Assembly (NCBI RefSeq): GCF_016862915.1
Contig: NZ_BONW01000025.1
Span: forward strand, 62,001 to 126,000
Direction of reading: 5' to 3'
DNA: 64,000 nucleotides
DNA from: Plantactinospora endophytica
GTDB taxonomy: Bacteria; Actinomycetota; Actinomycetes; Mycobacteriales; Micromonosporaceae
In this document: positions 1 to 7,746 of the stretch, in pieces
Position numbering within the stretch: position 1 is the first letter of the stretch
How the letters are laid out: the number at the start of each line of letters is the position of its first letter
Notes under the pieces: model-generated
Told to the model about the DNA's origin: nothing
Database searches by the model: none
The model's input: the letters and a program-made list of their open reading frames with translations, nothing else
Program-made: the position numbers and the translations under genes

Positions 1-663
1 GCTCCCCCAGCCGCCCAGCTTGTACGGCAGGTAGATGATCGCCACCAGGATCACGATGTAGATCAGTGTGTCCTTGACGAACGCGATAAGCGCGGGTGCC
101 CGCAGCCCGGACTGGTAGGTGTACGCGGCCAGGATGGCGAAGGCGATGATGATCGGCAGGTGCCGGGCGATGGTGCTCTCCCCGGTGACCCCCATCGTCT
201 TGAGTACCGCCTCGATGCCGACGAGTTGGAGCGCGATGTAGGGCATCGTGGCGACGATCCCGGTGATCGCGATGATCAGCGCCAGGGTCGGCGAGTCGAA
301 CCGCTTCCGGACGAAGTCGGCCGGGGTGACGAAGCCGTGCCGGTGCGACACCGACCAGAGCCGGACCAGCACCAGGAAGACCAACGGATAGATGATGATC
401 GTGTACGGCACGGCGAAGAACCCGGCCGCGCCGGCCCCGAACAGCAGCGCAGGTACGGCCACGAAGGTGTACGCGGTGTAGAGGTCGCCGCCGACCAGGA
501 ACCAGGTGATCCAGCCGCCGAAGCTCCGCCCGCCGAGGCCCCACTCGTCGAGGTGGTTGATGTCCTTCGGTGCCCGCCACCGGGCCGCGATGAAGCCCAT
601 CGCGCTGACCAGCAGAAACAGCACCGTGAAGATGATGATCTCAGTGAGATGGTCCTGCCACAC
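1..663 (-). CDS. Sodium:solute symporter (SSS family), 3'-truncated by window edge
   Basis: Integral membrane transporter that probably couples Na+ to uptake of a monocarboxylate or similar small solute. The 221 visible codons are the N-terminal part. They contain several long hydrophobic segments, a cytoplasmic stretch with a conserved WGLGGRSFG-type motif near residue 30 (typical of SSS proteins) and a KRFDSPTLAL-like loop. I start it at GTG 663, six bases after the DUF3311 stop and just behind a G-rich Shine-Dalgarno stretch. The pairing of a roughly 80-residue DUF3311 protein with an SSS permease is a common actinobacterial two-gene operon (family knowledge). The gene runs off the left edge, so the substrate-defining half is unseen. 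Family confident, substrate unknown. Confidence 0.88.
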   Translation of the reverse strand, partial: MWQDHLTEIIIFTVLFLLVSAMGFIAARWRAPKDINHLDEWGLGGRSFGGWITWFLVGGDLYTAYTFVAVPALLFGAGAAGFFAVPYTIIIYPLVFLVLVRLWSVSHRHGFVTPADFVRKRFDSPTLALIIAITGIVATMPYIALQLVGIEAVLKTMGVTGESTIARHLPIIIAFAILAAYTYQSGLRAPALIAFVKDTLIYIVILVAIIYLPYKLGGWGS

Positions 664-669
664 CGCCGG

Positions 670-918
670 TCACCCCCGCTTCTTCGTCATCTGGTACACC
701 ACGGTGGTGGTGCCGACCCCGAGCAGGATGAAGGCCAGTTGGAGCCAGTAGAAGACCGGGAAGCCGAACAGCCGGGGCGAGTCGGTGTTGAACAGCGGCG
801 TGATCAACGGCACCACGATCGGCAGGAAGAGCAGCCAGTTCCACGGGCTGTGGTCCTTGGCCCGCGATCTCGACACCACCTCGGCTGCCGGCGTTGCCGG
901 CGTCTCGGAGTCGCTCAT
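670..918 (-). CDS. DUF3311 small membrane protein
   Basis: An 82-residue protein with a polar N-terminus of about 25 residues followed by two hydrophobic segments (roughly residues 27-42 and 55-75) and a KKRG tail. This length and topology are those of DUF3311, small proteins encoded immediately upstream of SSS symporters and presumed to help their assembly or stability. It starts at ATG 918 and ends six bases before the symporter GTG, so the two are surely co-translated. Its start codon overlaps the stop of an upstream 27-codon mini-ORF (ATGA) belonging to a tandem repeat, which is unusual. The function itself has not been established for the family, as far as I know. Confidence 0.85.
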   Translation of the reverse strand: MSDSETPATPAAEVVSRSRAKDHSPWNWLLFLPIVVPLITPLFNTDSPRLFGFPVFYWLQLAFILLGVGTTTVVYQMTKKRG

Positions 919-1076
919 GCCGGCACCCCGCTTCGCTCCGTACCGTCCTGAGACTCGTCGGCGCCGAGTTCGATGATTCGCTCGCTGCGTTCACTCATGC
1001 CGGCACTCCGCTTCGCTCCGTACGTCCTGAGACTCGTCGGCGCCGAGTTCGATGATTCGCTCGCTGCGCTCGCTCA
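914..1076 (-). repeat. Tandem ~80-bp direct repeat, two copies plus start of a third
   Basis: Units begin at 914, 994 and 1073 on the plus strand (periods 80 and 79). The first two are identical except for a few substitutions and one base missing at the GTACCG/GTACG position; the third is cut short after about 15 bases. Read on the minus strand, each full unit carries a GGAG- or GGGG-type ribosome binding site, an ATG and codons for MSERSERIIELGADESQD. It therefore duplicates a translation initiation region rather than random intergenic DNA. Similar SERSER-encoding sequence near gene starts is, from memory, frequent in Micromonosporaceae. Confidence 0.9.
915..998 (-). CDS. Repeat-encoded mini-ORF, 27 aa, coupled to DUF3311
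   Basis: Starts at ATG 998 behind GGAG with 7-8 nt spacing, encodes MSERSERIIELGADESQD followed by GTERSGVPA, and stops with TGA overlapping the ATG of DUF3311. It is too short to judge by composition. The ribosome binding site, the ATGA overlap and the near-identical second copy upstream suggest that it is translated and couples ribosomes into the DUF3311-symporter operon. A stable product is doubtful. Confidence 0.4.
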   Translation of the reverse strand: MSERSERIIELGADESQDGTERSGVPA

Positions 1077-1077
1077 T
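991..1077 (-). CDS. Repeat-encoded mini-ORF, 28 aa, upstream copy
   Basis: Starts at ATG 1077 behind a good GAGGAG site and encodes MSERSERIIELGADESQD followed by VRSEAECRHE. It stops eight bases into the next copy of the mini-ORF. The single-base deletion relative to the downstream copy shifts the tail into another frame, so the two peptides share 18 N-terminal residues and then diverge. Probably a duplicated leader rather than a functional protein. Confidence 0.35.
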   Translation of the reverse strand: MSERSERIIELGADESQDVRSEAECRHE

Positions 1078-1343
1078 GCCGTCTCCTCGCTGCGCTCGGC
1101 CCGGTGACCCACCTGCTCGCGTCCGGCCGTCGTTGACCTACACGTGCCGCCGGACGTTAGGGCAGAGTGACAGCGGTCACGTCGACGAAAAGGGACTGGT
1201 GCGCCCAACGGCGACCACCGTGCGCCGAATGGTGATCAACAGACCAAATAAGGTCACACTAAACGGTCTTATCAGGCTAAAAAATACATCGAAGTACGAC
1301 GATTGCTCTTGATCCGTGCCCGGCCGGTTGCCATGCTGGCCGG
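1078..1343. other. Intergenic region, divergent promoters
   Basis: Separates the leftward symporter operon from the rightward hydrolase. Positions 1210-1310 are strikingly AT-rich for this genome (for example around CTAAAAAATACATC at 1278-1291) and are the likely site of one or both promoters. No convincing gene or RNA is seen here. Confidence 0.4.
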
Positions 1344-2231
1344 GTGCCGCGATTCCCTTCGTACGACAGCACCGAACTCGCGTACCACGTCCTCGGATCC
1401 GGGCCGCCGTTGGTCTGTCTGCCCGGCGGGCCGGCCCGGGCAGCCAGCTATCTCGGCGACCTCGGCGGGCTGAGTCGGGAACGGACACTGCTCAAGCTCG
1501 ACCACCGGGGCAGCGGCGAGTCGGCGACCCCGGAGGATCAGGCGAGCTACCGGTGCGAACGCCTGGTCGACGACGTGGAGGCGTTCCGGGTCCACCTCGG
1601 ACTGGACCGGATGGACCTGCTCGCCCACTCGGCCGGCGGCAACCTCGCGGAACTCTACGCGGCCCGGTACCCGCACCGGCTGTCCCGACTCGTACTCGTC
1701 ACCCCCGGCCTGCGCGCGGTCGGCGTACAGACGGCCGGCTTCGCCGAGGCGATCGCCGCCCGCTCCACCGAGTGGTGGTATCCGGAGGCGAAGGCGGCGA
1801 TGGACGCCTGGCAGGAGGCGGCGAGCCGGGGCGCCGGACCGGACGAGGTGAACCCACTGCGAGTCGGCGCCGCGCCGTTCGCGTACGGCCGGTGGGACGA
1901 GCGGGCCCGGCTGCACGCCGAGGCCGACCAGTGGGAACGGCCGGAGACGGCGTCCGCCGGGTTCTACGACGGGTTCGCCCCGGACACCTCGGCGGTCCGC
2001 GCCGCCCTGGCCGGACTCGACGCCCCGGTGCTGGTACTGGCCGGCGGCCTCGACCCGGCACCGACCCCGCAGGCGGCCCGGGCGCTCGCCGCACTCTTCC
2101 GCAACGCCGAGACCGTGGTGCAGGACGGTGCCAGCCACTTCCCCTGGCTCGACGACCCGGCCCGGTTCGTCAAGACGGTGCTCACCTTCCTCGGCGAGGA
2201 GCCGGCGACCCACGGCAACGCCCCACACTGA
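1344..2231 (+). CDS. Alpha/beta hydrolase (proline iminopeptidase-like)
   Basis: A 295-residue cytosolic hydrolase of the alpha/beta fold. The oxyanion region GSGPPLVCLPGGP lies at residues 17-29, a DHRGSGES strand at about 54-61 and the nucleophile elbow AHSAGGN at about 94-100. An acidic residue follows in the LAGGLDPAP region near 232-240, and the probable catalytic His is in DGASHFPW near 261-268. The layout is that of proline iminopeptidases and related esterases; the true substrate cannot be read from sequence. The GTG start gives the family's usual length. There is little ribosome binding site before it, so it could be a leaderless transcript from the AT-rich stretch just upstream. Confidence 0.85.
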   Translation: MPRFPSYDSTELAYHVLGSGPPLVCLPGGPARAASYLGDLGGLSRERTLLKLDHRGSGESATPEDQASYRCERLVDDVEAFRVHLGLDRMDLLAHSAGGNLAELYAARYPHRLSRLVLVTPGLRAVGVQTAGFAEAIAARSTEWWYPEAKAAMDAWQEAASRGAGPDEVNPLRVGAAPFAYGRWDERARLHAEADQWERPETASAGFYDGFAPDTSAVRAALAGLDAPVLVLAGGLDPAPTPQAARALAALFRNAETVVQDGASHFPWLDDPARFVKTVLTFLGEEPATHGNAPH

Positions 2232-2407
2232 CCCGACCACACCGAACGGTCTGGTCTGCGCCGCCAGTTCCACCGTCGGAAACGTCGGAGCCTGCTCCGG
2301 CGAGCCGGGGTCGCGTCGGTGTTTCCCACCCTTCGAGCGGTGCCGACCTCCCGTCGGTCTGTCGAATCTTCCTGCCCCTGGACCGCGCACCGGCTCGGCC
2401 GGTCACG

Positions 2408-2433
2408 CAACCTTTTCGGACCCTCGATTCGTA
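2408..2433 (+). promoter_or_regulatory. Candidate ECF-type promoter of the sigma factor gene
   Basis: CAACC at 2408-2412, a 17-base spacer, then CGTA at 2430-2433, placed 38 bp before the sigma factor ATG. An AAC/CGT pair with this spacing is the usual shape of ECF sigma promoters, and autoregulation is common for such genes. Seen only as a short match, so tentative. Confidence 0.3.
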
Positions 2434-2470
2434 CGCCTGAGGTGACGTCCAAGGTAAAAGGGGTTGGTTG

Positions 2471-3022
2471 ATGCCGGAGCCGGAGAGTTTTGATGACTTC
2501 GTCCGAGCCTGCTCTCATCGGCTGTACCGGGTCGGGTGCCTGCTCACCGGGGGGAACCGGGCGCAGGCGGAGGACCTGGTCGCCGAGGCGCTTGCTCGGG
2601 TCTACCTGGCCTGGCCTCGGGTGCGGTCCGGAGACGCGTTCGGTTACGCCCGACGCACCATCGTGAATCTGCACACCGACTGGTGGCGTGGGCTGCGGCA
2701 CCGCCGTGAAGTGCTCACCGACGAGATGCCGGACGTTCCCGGCGGTACGGACCAGGGTGGCCAGGTCGTACGGCGGGACAGCGTCGTCCGCTCGCTTCGC
2801 CGACTCACCCGACGCGAGCGGGCCGTGGTGGTCCTGCGTTACTTCCTCGACCTGACCGAGCAGGACACCGCAGCCGAGTTGGGCGTCTCGCTCGGAACGG
2901 TGAAGAGCACGAACGCCCGCGCCCTGGCGAAGCTCCGGGTGTCTCCAGACCTCGTCGAGCCGGTGAGGTCCACCGACCCACCGATCCGAACGGTTGTCCC
3001 AACACAACCCCGGGAGTCCTGA
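2471..3022 (+). CDS. ECF RNA polymerase sigma factor, SigE family
   Basis: Directs RNA polymerase to a small stress or signal regulon. It has about 183 residues with sigma-70 region 2 at roughly residues 5-75 (FVRACSHRLYRVGCLL ... AWPRVRSGDAFGYARRTIVN) and region 4 at about 105-160 (LRRLTRRERAVVVLRYFLDLTEQD then a GVSLGTVKS helix-turn-helix). ATG 2471 is preferred over the TTG one codon earlier because an AAAAGGGG site sits 7 bases before it. The stop overlaps the next gene's ATG (TGATG), so the two form a translationally coupled pair, which suggests that the neighbour is the regulator of this sigma factor. The length fits the actinobacterial SigE family. Target genes are unknown apart from possible autoregulation. 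Confidence 0.9.
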   Translation: MPEPESFDDFVRACSHRLYRVGCLLTGGNRAQAEDLVAEALARVYLAWPRVRSGDAFGYARRTIVNLHTDWWRGLRHRREVLTDEMPDVPGGTDQGGQVVRRDSVVRSLRRLTRRERAVVVLRYFLDLTEQDTAAELGVSLGTVKSTNARALAKLRVSPDLVEPVRSTDPPIRTVVPTQPRES

Positions 3023-3915
3023 TGAAAGACATCGATGACCTGCGTCATGCTCTCGAAGCCGAGACTGCGAACCTGACAGTCGACATCCCGGTCGGACGTA
3101 TCCGTCGCCGAGCCCGCGGCGTGCGGTTTCGGCAGGGGGCAACGCTGGCTGCGGCGGCTGCCGTCGTCGCGGCGGTGGGAGTCGTACCCGTCGTCATGAC
3201 GGTGGGCGGTTCGAGCCCCGCGTCCGATGCCGTCGGACAGGTCTCCGGGGCGTCACCATGCCCGACTCTGTCCTCCGACAATCCGGGGGGCGAACTACAG
3301 ACGCTCGGCCCGCTGGTCGAGACGGGTGCCACCCTCGACGCGCCGAACCTCGACGCGCGGTACGACGTACTGATCGGCCTGGTCGGTACCCGTGATCAGC
3401 CCGGCTTCGTCGTCGCGTTCCGGGACCGGCACACCCGCGTGGTCCAGGTCTGGGACAACCACGGGCTCGGACGTGATTCCAGCGGGGACTTCGCGGGAAA
3501 GCGAGCCGGGGAGCCGGCGCACCAGTTCTTCAGCGCTCAACTCGCTCTCGGGCCGGACAGGGTGCTCGACGTCGGGTTGTACAGCAGGGCGGCGCACCGG
3601 ATCACCGTCTCGTCCGAAGGCCACCCGACGGACGCCGAAAGCACCCGGAACACCGCCACCGGGTGGACGTTCTTCTGGGTCCAGCGTTCGGCCCGGCCGC
3701 TGCCCCCGGACCGCTTCACGTCCCCGGGGGATTACCAGGGACCCGAGAAGGTGACGGTCGCCGCCTACGACGCCGCCGGCCGGCCACAGCACACCGACTC
3801 GGGCGGTCCACACGTCGGCGGCGGTGTGCAGAACCCGAGGGACGGTTCGCCGTCCGCGCAGGTGACGCCCTCTCCAACCGCACCGGCCTGCCCGACCGGG
3901 GTGGTCCCGAGCTAG
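3022..3915 (+). CDS. Single-pass membrane protein coupled to ECF sigma factor (putative anti-sigma)
   Basis: A 297-residue protein with a short cytoplasmic N-terminus (DIDDLRHALEAETANLTVDI, a pattern seen at the start of many proteins paired with SigE-type sigma factors), an arginine-rich RIRRRARGVRF stretch and one transmembrane segment at about residues 36-60. A long extracytoplasmic region of about 230 residues follows, rich in Pro, Gly and Asp with two cysteines. No zinc-binding anti-sigma HxxxCxxC motif is visible, so anti-sigma activity is inferred only from its overlap with the sigma gene and its topology. The outer part may sense a signal or simply be a secreted domain. Downstream to 4105 is non-coding. 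Confidence 0.75.
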   Translation: MKDIDDLRHALEAETANLTVDIPVGRIRRRARGVRFRQGATLAAAAAVVAAVGVVPVVMTVGGSSPASDAVGQVSGASPCPTLSSDNPGGELQTLGPLVETGATLDAPNLDARYDVLIGLVGTRDQPGFVVAFRDRHTRVVQVWDNHGLGRDSSGDFAGKRAGEPAHQFFSAQLALGPDRVLDVGLYSRAAHRITVSSEGHPTDAESTRNTATGWTFFWVQRSARPLPPDRFTSPGDYQGPEKVTVAAYDAAGRPQHTDSGGPHVGGGVQNPRDGSPSAQVTPSPTAPACPTGVVPS

Positions 3916-4105
3916 CAGCCGGCACCCGAGCCCACGGAGTCCCGGGATCCCGCCACCACCGCGCAGGGTCCCGGGGCGCCGGCATGACCGTCGACCGCCA
4001 CGCCAGCACGTAGTTCCTCACCGGAATGTCGGAACCGACGTGCCCGTCGAGGAACCGGAAGACCTGCCGAGGACCTACACCGTCCTGGAAGCCCGATCGG
4101 GTCGG

Positions 4106-5284
4106 TCAGATGCCGGTCAGGTGGGCGGTGTCGTTGACCGTCCGCACCGCCATCCCGCCGTCCGGCCAGATGTCCAGCAGAGACAGGCCGGCCGGGTCGA
4201 GATAGAGCCGGTGCAGGAAGGCGTCGGTCGCGGCGAGCGCGTCCCGGAGCGCGATCTTCACCGGCGAGACGTGCGAGACCACCACCACGGTCTCCCCCGG
4301 ATAGTCGGCCAGCAGTTTGGCCATCGCCCGGCCGACCCTGGCGCCGACGTCGACGAAGGACTCGCCGCCGGGCGGGGCCACGGTCGGCGAGGCCAGCCAG
4401 GCGTCCAGCTCGGCGGGCCAGCGCTCGCGTACCTCGGCGAAGGTGCGGCCCTCCCAGTCGCCGAAGTCGCACTCGATCAGGTCCGGCTCGACCACCACCG
4501 GCACGCCACCGAGCCCACCGGCCACGATGCCGGCCATCGCCGTACACCGGGACAGGGGTGAGCTGACCACGGCCGCGACCGAGTCGACCAGCCCGGCCAC
4601 CCGCCGGGCCGTCGCACCGGCCTGGGCCAGGCCCCGGTCGGAGAGCGGCACGTCACCCCGGCCCGAGTAGCGGCCCTTCGCGGTGTACTCCGTCTCGCCG
4701 TGCCGGAGCAGCAGCAGCCGGGTGGCGGTCTCCGCCGGACGCGGCTCCCAGGAACTCTTCGCGGTCGAGCCCTGCGCGGCCACCTCGTGCGCCTCCGCCC
4801 GCCCGCTCGGATCGGCCAGCGGTGCGGACGCTGCCTCGGCCGCGCTGTCCCGGGCGACCGCCGGGACCTTGCCGGCGGCCAGGTCCATCGCCGCGTTGGC
4901 CAGCGCGTCCGCGTGCCGGTTGCGCTCCCGGGGAATCCAGGTGTACGCCACCGAGTCGAACCTGCGGACCAGTCCGGCCGCCTGCGCGGCGAGCGGACGC
5001 AGCCCCGGGTTCTTGATCTGCCAACGGCCGGCCATCTGCTCGACGACCAGCTTGGAGTCCATCCGCACCTCGACCCCGGCCGCGCCCACCTCGCGGGCGG
5101 CCTCCAGCCCGGCGATCAGGCCCCGGTACTCCGCGACGTTGTTGGTGGCGACGCCGATCGACTCGGAGCGCTCGGCCAGCACCTCGCCGCTGTCGGCGTC
5201 CCGGACCACCGCGCCGTAACCGGCCGGGCCGGGATTGCCCCGGGCACCGCCGTCCGCCTCCACCACGACCTTACGACCCGGCAC
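4106..5284 (-). CDS. Bifunctional RNase H / histidine phosphatase
   Basis: A two-domain protein of about 392 residues. Residues 1-135 are an RNase HI fold that cleaves RNA in RNA:DNA hybrids (VVVEADGGARGNPGPAGYGAV with the first catalytic Asp; NVAEYRGL with Glu; MDSKLVVEQ with Asp). After a linker of about 60 residues comes a phosphoglycerate-mutase-like phosphatase domain (LLLRHGETEY, RCTAMA and a VVVSHVSPV histidine), the CobC/alpha-ribazole phosphatase type. The same fusion is known in mycobacteria (Rv2228c). I place the start at GTG 5284, eight codons inside the longest frame, because GGAGGG lies seven bases before it and this matches the short N-terminus of the mycobacterial protein. It is the last gene of a leftward operon, 33 bases after the zinc-ribbon gene. 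Confidence 0.93.
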   Translation of the reverse strand: MPGRKVVVEADGGARGNPGPAGYGAVVRDADSGEVLAERSESIGVATNNVAEYRGLIAGLEAAREVGAAGVEVRMDSKLVVEQMAGRWQIKNPGLRPLAAQAAGLVRRFDSVAYTWIPRERNRHADALANAAMDLAAGKVPAVARDSAAEAASAPLADPSGRAEAHEVAAQGSTAKSSWEPRPAETATRLLLLRHGETEYTAKGRYSGRGDVPLSDRGLAQAGATARRVAGLVDSVAAVVSSPLSRCTAMAGIVAGGLGGVPVVVEPDLIECDFGDWEGRTFAEVRERWPAELDAWLASPTVAPPGGESFVDVGARVGRAMAKLLADYPGETVVVVSHVSPVKIALRDALAATDAFLHRLYLDPAGLSLLDIWPDGGMAVRTVNDTAHLTGI

Positions 5285-5317
5285 GGGTCCACCCTCCGAT
5301 CCCGCCACCGACCCGGG

Positions 5318-6058
5318 TCACAGCCCGGACTCGGCGGTACGCACCATGATGCGGCGGCACTCCTCGCAGCGCACCACCTCGTCCGGTGCGGCGGCCTTGA
5401 TCCGGGCCCGGTCCGCACCGTACAGCTCCAGCCGGCAGCCGCCGCAGCGGCCACCGGCCACCAGGGCGGCGCCCAACCCGCCCGACGACTCCCTGATCTT
5501 GTCGTAGAGGGTCACCAGGTCGGCCGGCAGGTCCGCCGCGAGCGGCTGCCGGGACTGCGCCTTGAACTCCTCCTCCTTGGCGATCTCGGCCATCGAGCGG
5601 TCCCGCCGCTCCTCCGTCTCGGCACGCCGTTCCCGGGCCGCCGCCAGCCGCTGCGCGATCCCGTCCAGTACGCCCTGCGCGGTCTCCCGCTGCTCCATCA
5701 GCTCCAACTCGGCGTCCTCCAGCTCGGTCTGCCGCCGGTTCAGCGAGGTCAGCTCGTGCTGCAACGCCTCCAGTTCGCGGGCTGGCCCCGAGCCGACGGT
5801 CAGCCGGGCCTGGTCGCGGTCCTTGCGGATCCGGACCTGCTCGACGTCCCGCTCCAGCCGGTTGATGTCCCGGTCCAGGTCGTCCACCGCCACCTGGGCG
5901 CGGACCCGCTCGTCCTCCAGCGCGGACAGCTCCCGGGCCAGCGTCTCCAGCTCGGCGTGCTCCGGCAGCGTACGGCGCCGGTGCGCGAGCTGGGCGAGCC
6001 CGGTGTCGATCGCCTGCAGGTCGAGCAGGCGACGCTGGTCTTTCGGGTCGGCCTTCAT
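5318..6058 (-). CDS. Coiled-coil zinc-ribbon protein (C4-type, DUF164 family)
   Basis: A 246-residue protein with a long coiled coil at roughly residues 10-180 (dense LEDERVRAQ, DRDINRLERDVEQVRIRKDRDQ and similar heptads) and a C-terminal zinc ribbon with CGGC and CEEC at about 204-235. The family is conserved in actinobacteria between Nif3 and RNase H genes as seen here. A nucleic-acid or chaperone role has been proposed, but none is firmly established. ATG 6058 has AAGGAG ten bases upstream and overlaps the Nif3 stop (ATGA), so the two genes are translationally coupled. The longer open frame starting at 6133 would overlap Nif3 heavily and lacks a better start. Confidence 0.9.
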   Translation of the reverse strand: MKADPKDQRRLLDLQAIDTGLAQLAHRRRTLPEHAELETLARELSALEDERVRAQVAVDDLDRDINRLERDVEQVRIRKDRDQARLTVGSGPARELEALQHELTSLNRRQTELEDAELELMEQRETAQGVLDGIAQRLAAARERRAETEERRDRSMAEIAKEEEFKAQSRQPLAADLPADLVTLYDKIRESSGGLGAALVAGGRCGGCRLELYGADRARIKAAAPDEVVRCEECRRIMVRTAESGL

Positions 6059-6948
6059 CGGCGGGACTCCTTGTCCACGGGAGATGCGGGGGTTACCACG
6101 GGTGGTACGGGAGACGCCGCCTGCACCGTCCACGGATCGGTGTCCAGATCGGACACCACGGTCTCGACGGGCAGCCGCTCGCGCAGGTGCTCGGCAAGCT
6201 CGTCGAGCCAGGGCCGCTCGGTCGCCCAGTGTGCGGCGTCGAGCAGCGCCGGCCCCTCCTCGGCCAGGTATTCACTTACCGGATGGTGTCGCAGGTCGGC
6301 GGTGAGGAAGGCGTCGACACCGGCCCGGAGGGCGTCGGGGAGGAACGAATCACCGGCTCCGCCGCTGACCGCCACGGTCGAGATCGTCCGCCCGGGGTCA
6401 CCAGCGGCGCGTACGCCCCAGGCGGTCGGCGGGAGTGCGCGGGCGGCGTACCCGGTGAACTCGGCCAGGGTGGTCGGGGCCGGCAGCCGGCCGATCCGGC
6501 CGAAGCCCCGCCCCTGGCCGGCCGCCGGCCCGGACGGGTCGGCCGGGCGCAGCGGGCGCAGGTCGGTCAGGCCCAGCCGGGCGGCGAGCCCGTCGGAGAC
6601 GCCCGGGTTGGCCACGTCGGCGTTGGTGTGCGCGACGTACAGGGCCACGTCGTTTTTGATCAACTGGTGCACGATCCGGCCCTTGTAGGTCGTCGCGGCC
6701 ACCGACGAGACGCCGCGCAGCAGCAGCGGATGGTGCGCGACGATCAGGTCGGCCCCGTGGCCGAGCGCCTCCGCCACGGTCTCCGGCACCACGTCCACCA
6801 TCAGGCAGACCCGGCGTACCGGCGCGGACGGCTCACCCACCACCAGTCCCACCCGGTCCCACCCTTCGGCCCAGGCCGGCGGATAGCGGTCGTCCAGCGC
6901 CGCCACGACGTCGGCCACGCCGACCGTCCGAGATCCGGATGCACCCAC
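6055..6948 (-). CDS. Nif3-like dinuclear metal centre protein
   Basis: A 297-residue member of the NIF3/YbgI family, a hexameric ring protein with a two-metal site, often annotated as GTP cyclohydrolase 1 type 2 homologue; its physiological reaction is uncertain. Metal ligands visible are the HH pair in LIVAHHPLLLRG near residues 70-80 and a second His-containing region near the C-terminus (LLDAAHWATERPWLDELAEHL). The usual N-terminal ALDDRYPPAWAEGWDRVGL signature begins at about residue 15. It is the first gene of the leftward operon with the zinc-ribbon and RNase H/phosphatase genes. The upstream gap to 7154 is filled mostly by a tandem repeat. Confidence 0.92.
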   Translation of the reverse strand: MGASGSRTVGVADVVAALDDRYPPAWAEGWDRVGLVVGEPSAPVRRVCLMVDVVPETVAEALGHGADLIVAHHPLLLRGVSSVAATTYKGRIVHQLIKNDVALYVAHTNADVANPGVSDGLAARLGLTDLRPLRPADPSGPAAGQGRGFGRIGRLPAPTTLAEFTGYAARALPPTAWGVRAAGDPGRTISTVAVSGGAGDSFLPDALRAGVDAFLTADLRHHPVSEYLAEEGPALLDAAHWATERPWLDELAEHLRERLPVETVVSDLDTDPWTVQAASPVPPVVTPASPVDKESRR

Positions 6949-7016
6949 GGCGGCCCAGCTTACCGGCGCCGGCCCGGTCGCCGGGCCCGGCCGTCATTCC
7001 CGGCAGCGGCACGGCA

Positions 7017-7137
7017 CCCGGCCGAGCCCCGGCACCCGCCCAGTGGCCCGGCTGAGCCCGGCACCCGCCCCGGCGGCCCGGCCGAGCCCCAGCACCGCCC
7101 CCGGCGGCCCGGCCGAGCCCGGCTGCGGCGCACCGGC
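7017..7137. repeat. GC-rich tandem repeat, four ~30-bp units
   Basis: Units starting with CCCGGC(C/T)GAGCC at 7017, 7047, 7077 and 7108 (periods 30, 30, 31), degenerate in the middle around GGCACCCGCCC. They fill most of the gap between the Nif3 start and the flavoprotein stop. There is no spacer-repeat alternation as in CRISPR. It could fold into strong secondary structure and end the flavoprotein transcript. Confidence 0.8.
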
Positions 7138-7154
7138 CGGGCGGGCCGGGTGGC

Positions 7155-7724
7155 TCAGCCGAGCTGGCCGCTGACCGAGAGCCTGGCCCGCAGCGCGGTC
7201 AGCGCCATCTCCCAGGGGAACCGGTCCAGGTAGCGTTCGCCGGTACCCGGCGGGTGCAGCGGCATCACGTGGTCGCCGAAGAGCACCGTCACGTCCCAGT
7301 CCCGCAGCCGGGCGAGGCTGGTCAGGAAGGCCGGATGCGCCGCCATCGCGGCGTTGGTGAACGGCATCGCCACGATGGGCAACCCCTTGCCGAGCCCCTC
7401 GACCAGCAGCCCGAGCGCGAGCGTGTCGGCTATCCCGGCGGCCCACTTGTTGATCGTGTTCACCGTCGCCGGACACACGATCATCGCCTCCGCGTCGGGC
7501 AGTACGTCCGGATCACCGGGATGCTTGTACGTCGACCGCACCGGATGCCCGGTCTGCCGGCCCAGCGCCGGTACGTCGACGAACTTCGTCCCGTCCGGCG
7601 TCAGCACCACGCACACGTCCCAGCCGTCGCGCTGCGCGCCGGTCACCAGCCGGCCGACGTGCCGGGTCAGCGGCGTACCGCAGGCCAGCACGTACAGCAC
7701 CCGTGACCCGCTCGACTCCGTCAC
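7155..7724 (-). CDS. Flavoprotein (CoaC/HFCD family)
   Basis: A 189-residue FMN-binding protein of the homo-oligomeric flavin-containing decarboxylase family. It opens with a Rossmann-like RVLYVLACGTPL strand and glycine turn at residues 8-19. It then has DAEAMIVCPATVNTINKWAAGIADTLA at about 82-108, the signature around the flavin and substrate site, and an IVAMPFTNAAMAAHPAF segment. Start chosen at GTG 7724, eight bases after a GGGGG site; the longer frame would run into the upstream regulator. It lies 22 bases downstream of an XRE regulator on the same strand, a pairing seen in other actinomycetes, so the two are likely an operon. The substrate is unknown. A true phosphopantothenoylcysteine decarboxylase is unlikely, because that activity usually sits in the CoaBC fusion. 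Confidence 0.85.
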   Translation of the reverse strand: MTESSGSRVLYVLACGTPLTRHVGRLVTGAQRDGWDVCVVLTPDGTKFVDVPALGRQTGHPVRSTYKHPGDPDVLPDAEAMIVCPATVNTINKWAAGIADTLALGLLVEGLGKGLPIVAMPFTNAAMAAHPAFLTSLARLRDWDVTVLFGDHVMPLHPPGTGERYLDRFPWEMALTALRARLSVSGQLG

Positions 7725-7746
7725 CTGACGAACCCCCGCGTCGCCG

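Noticed and set aside
4700-6688. 662-codon plus-strand frame
   Set aside because: Antisense to the RNase H/phosphatase, zinc-ribbon and Nif3 genes, all strongly supported.
7017-7137. Possible CRISPR array
   Set aside because: Units are contiguous and degenerate with no distinct spacers of constant length; no cas genes nearby.
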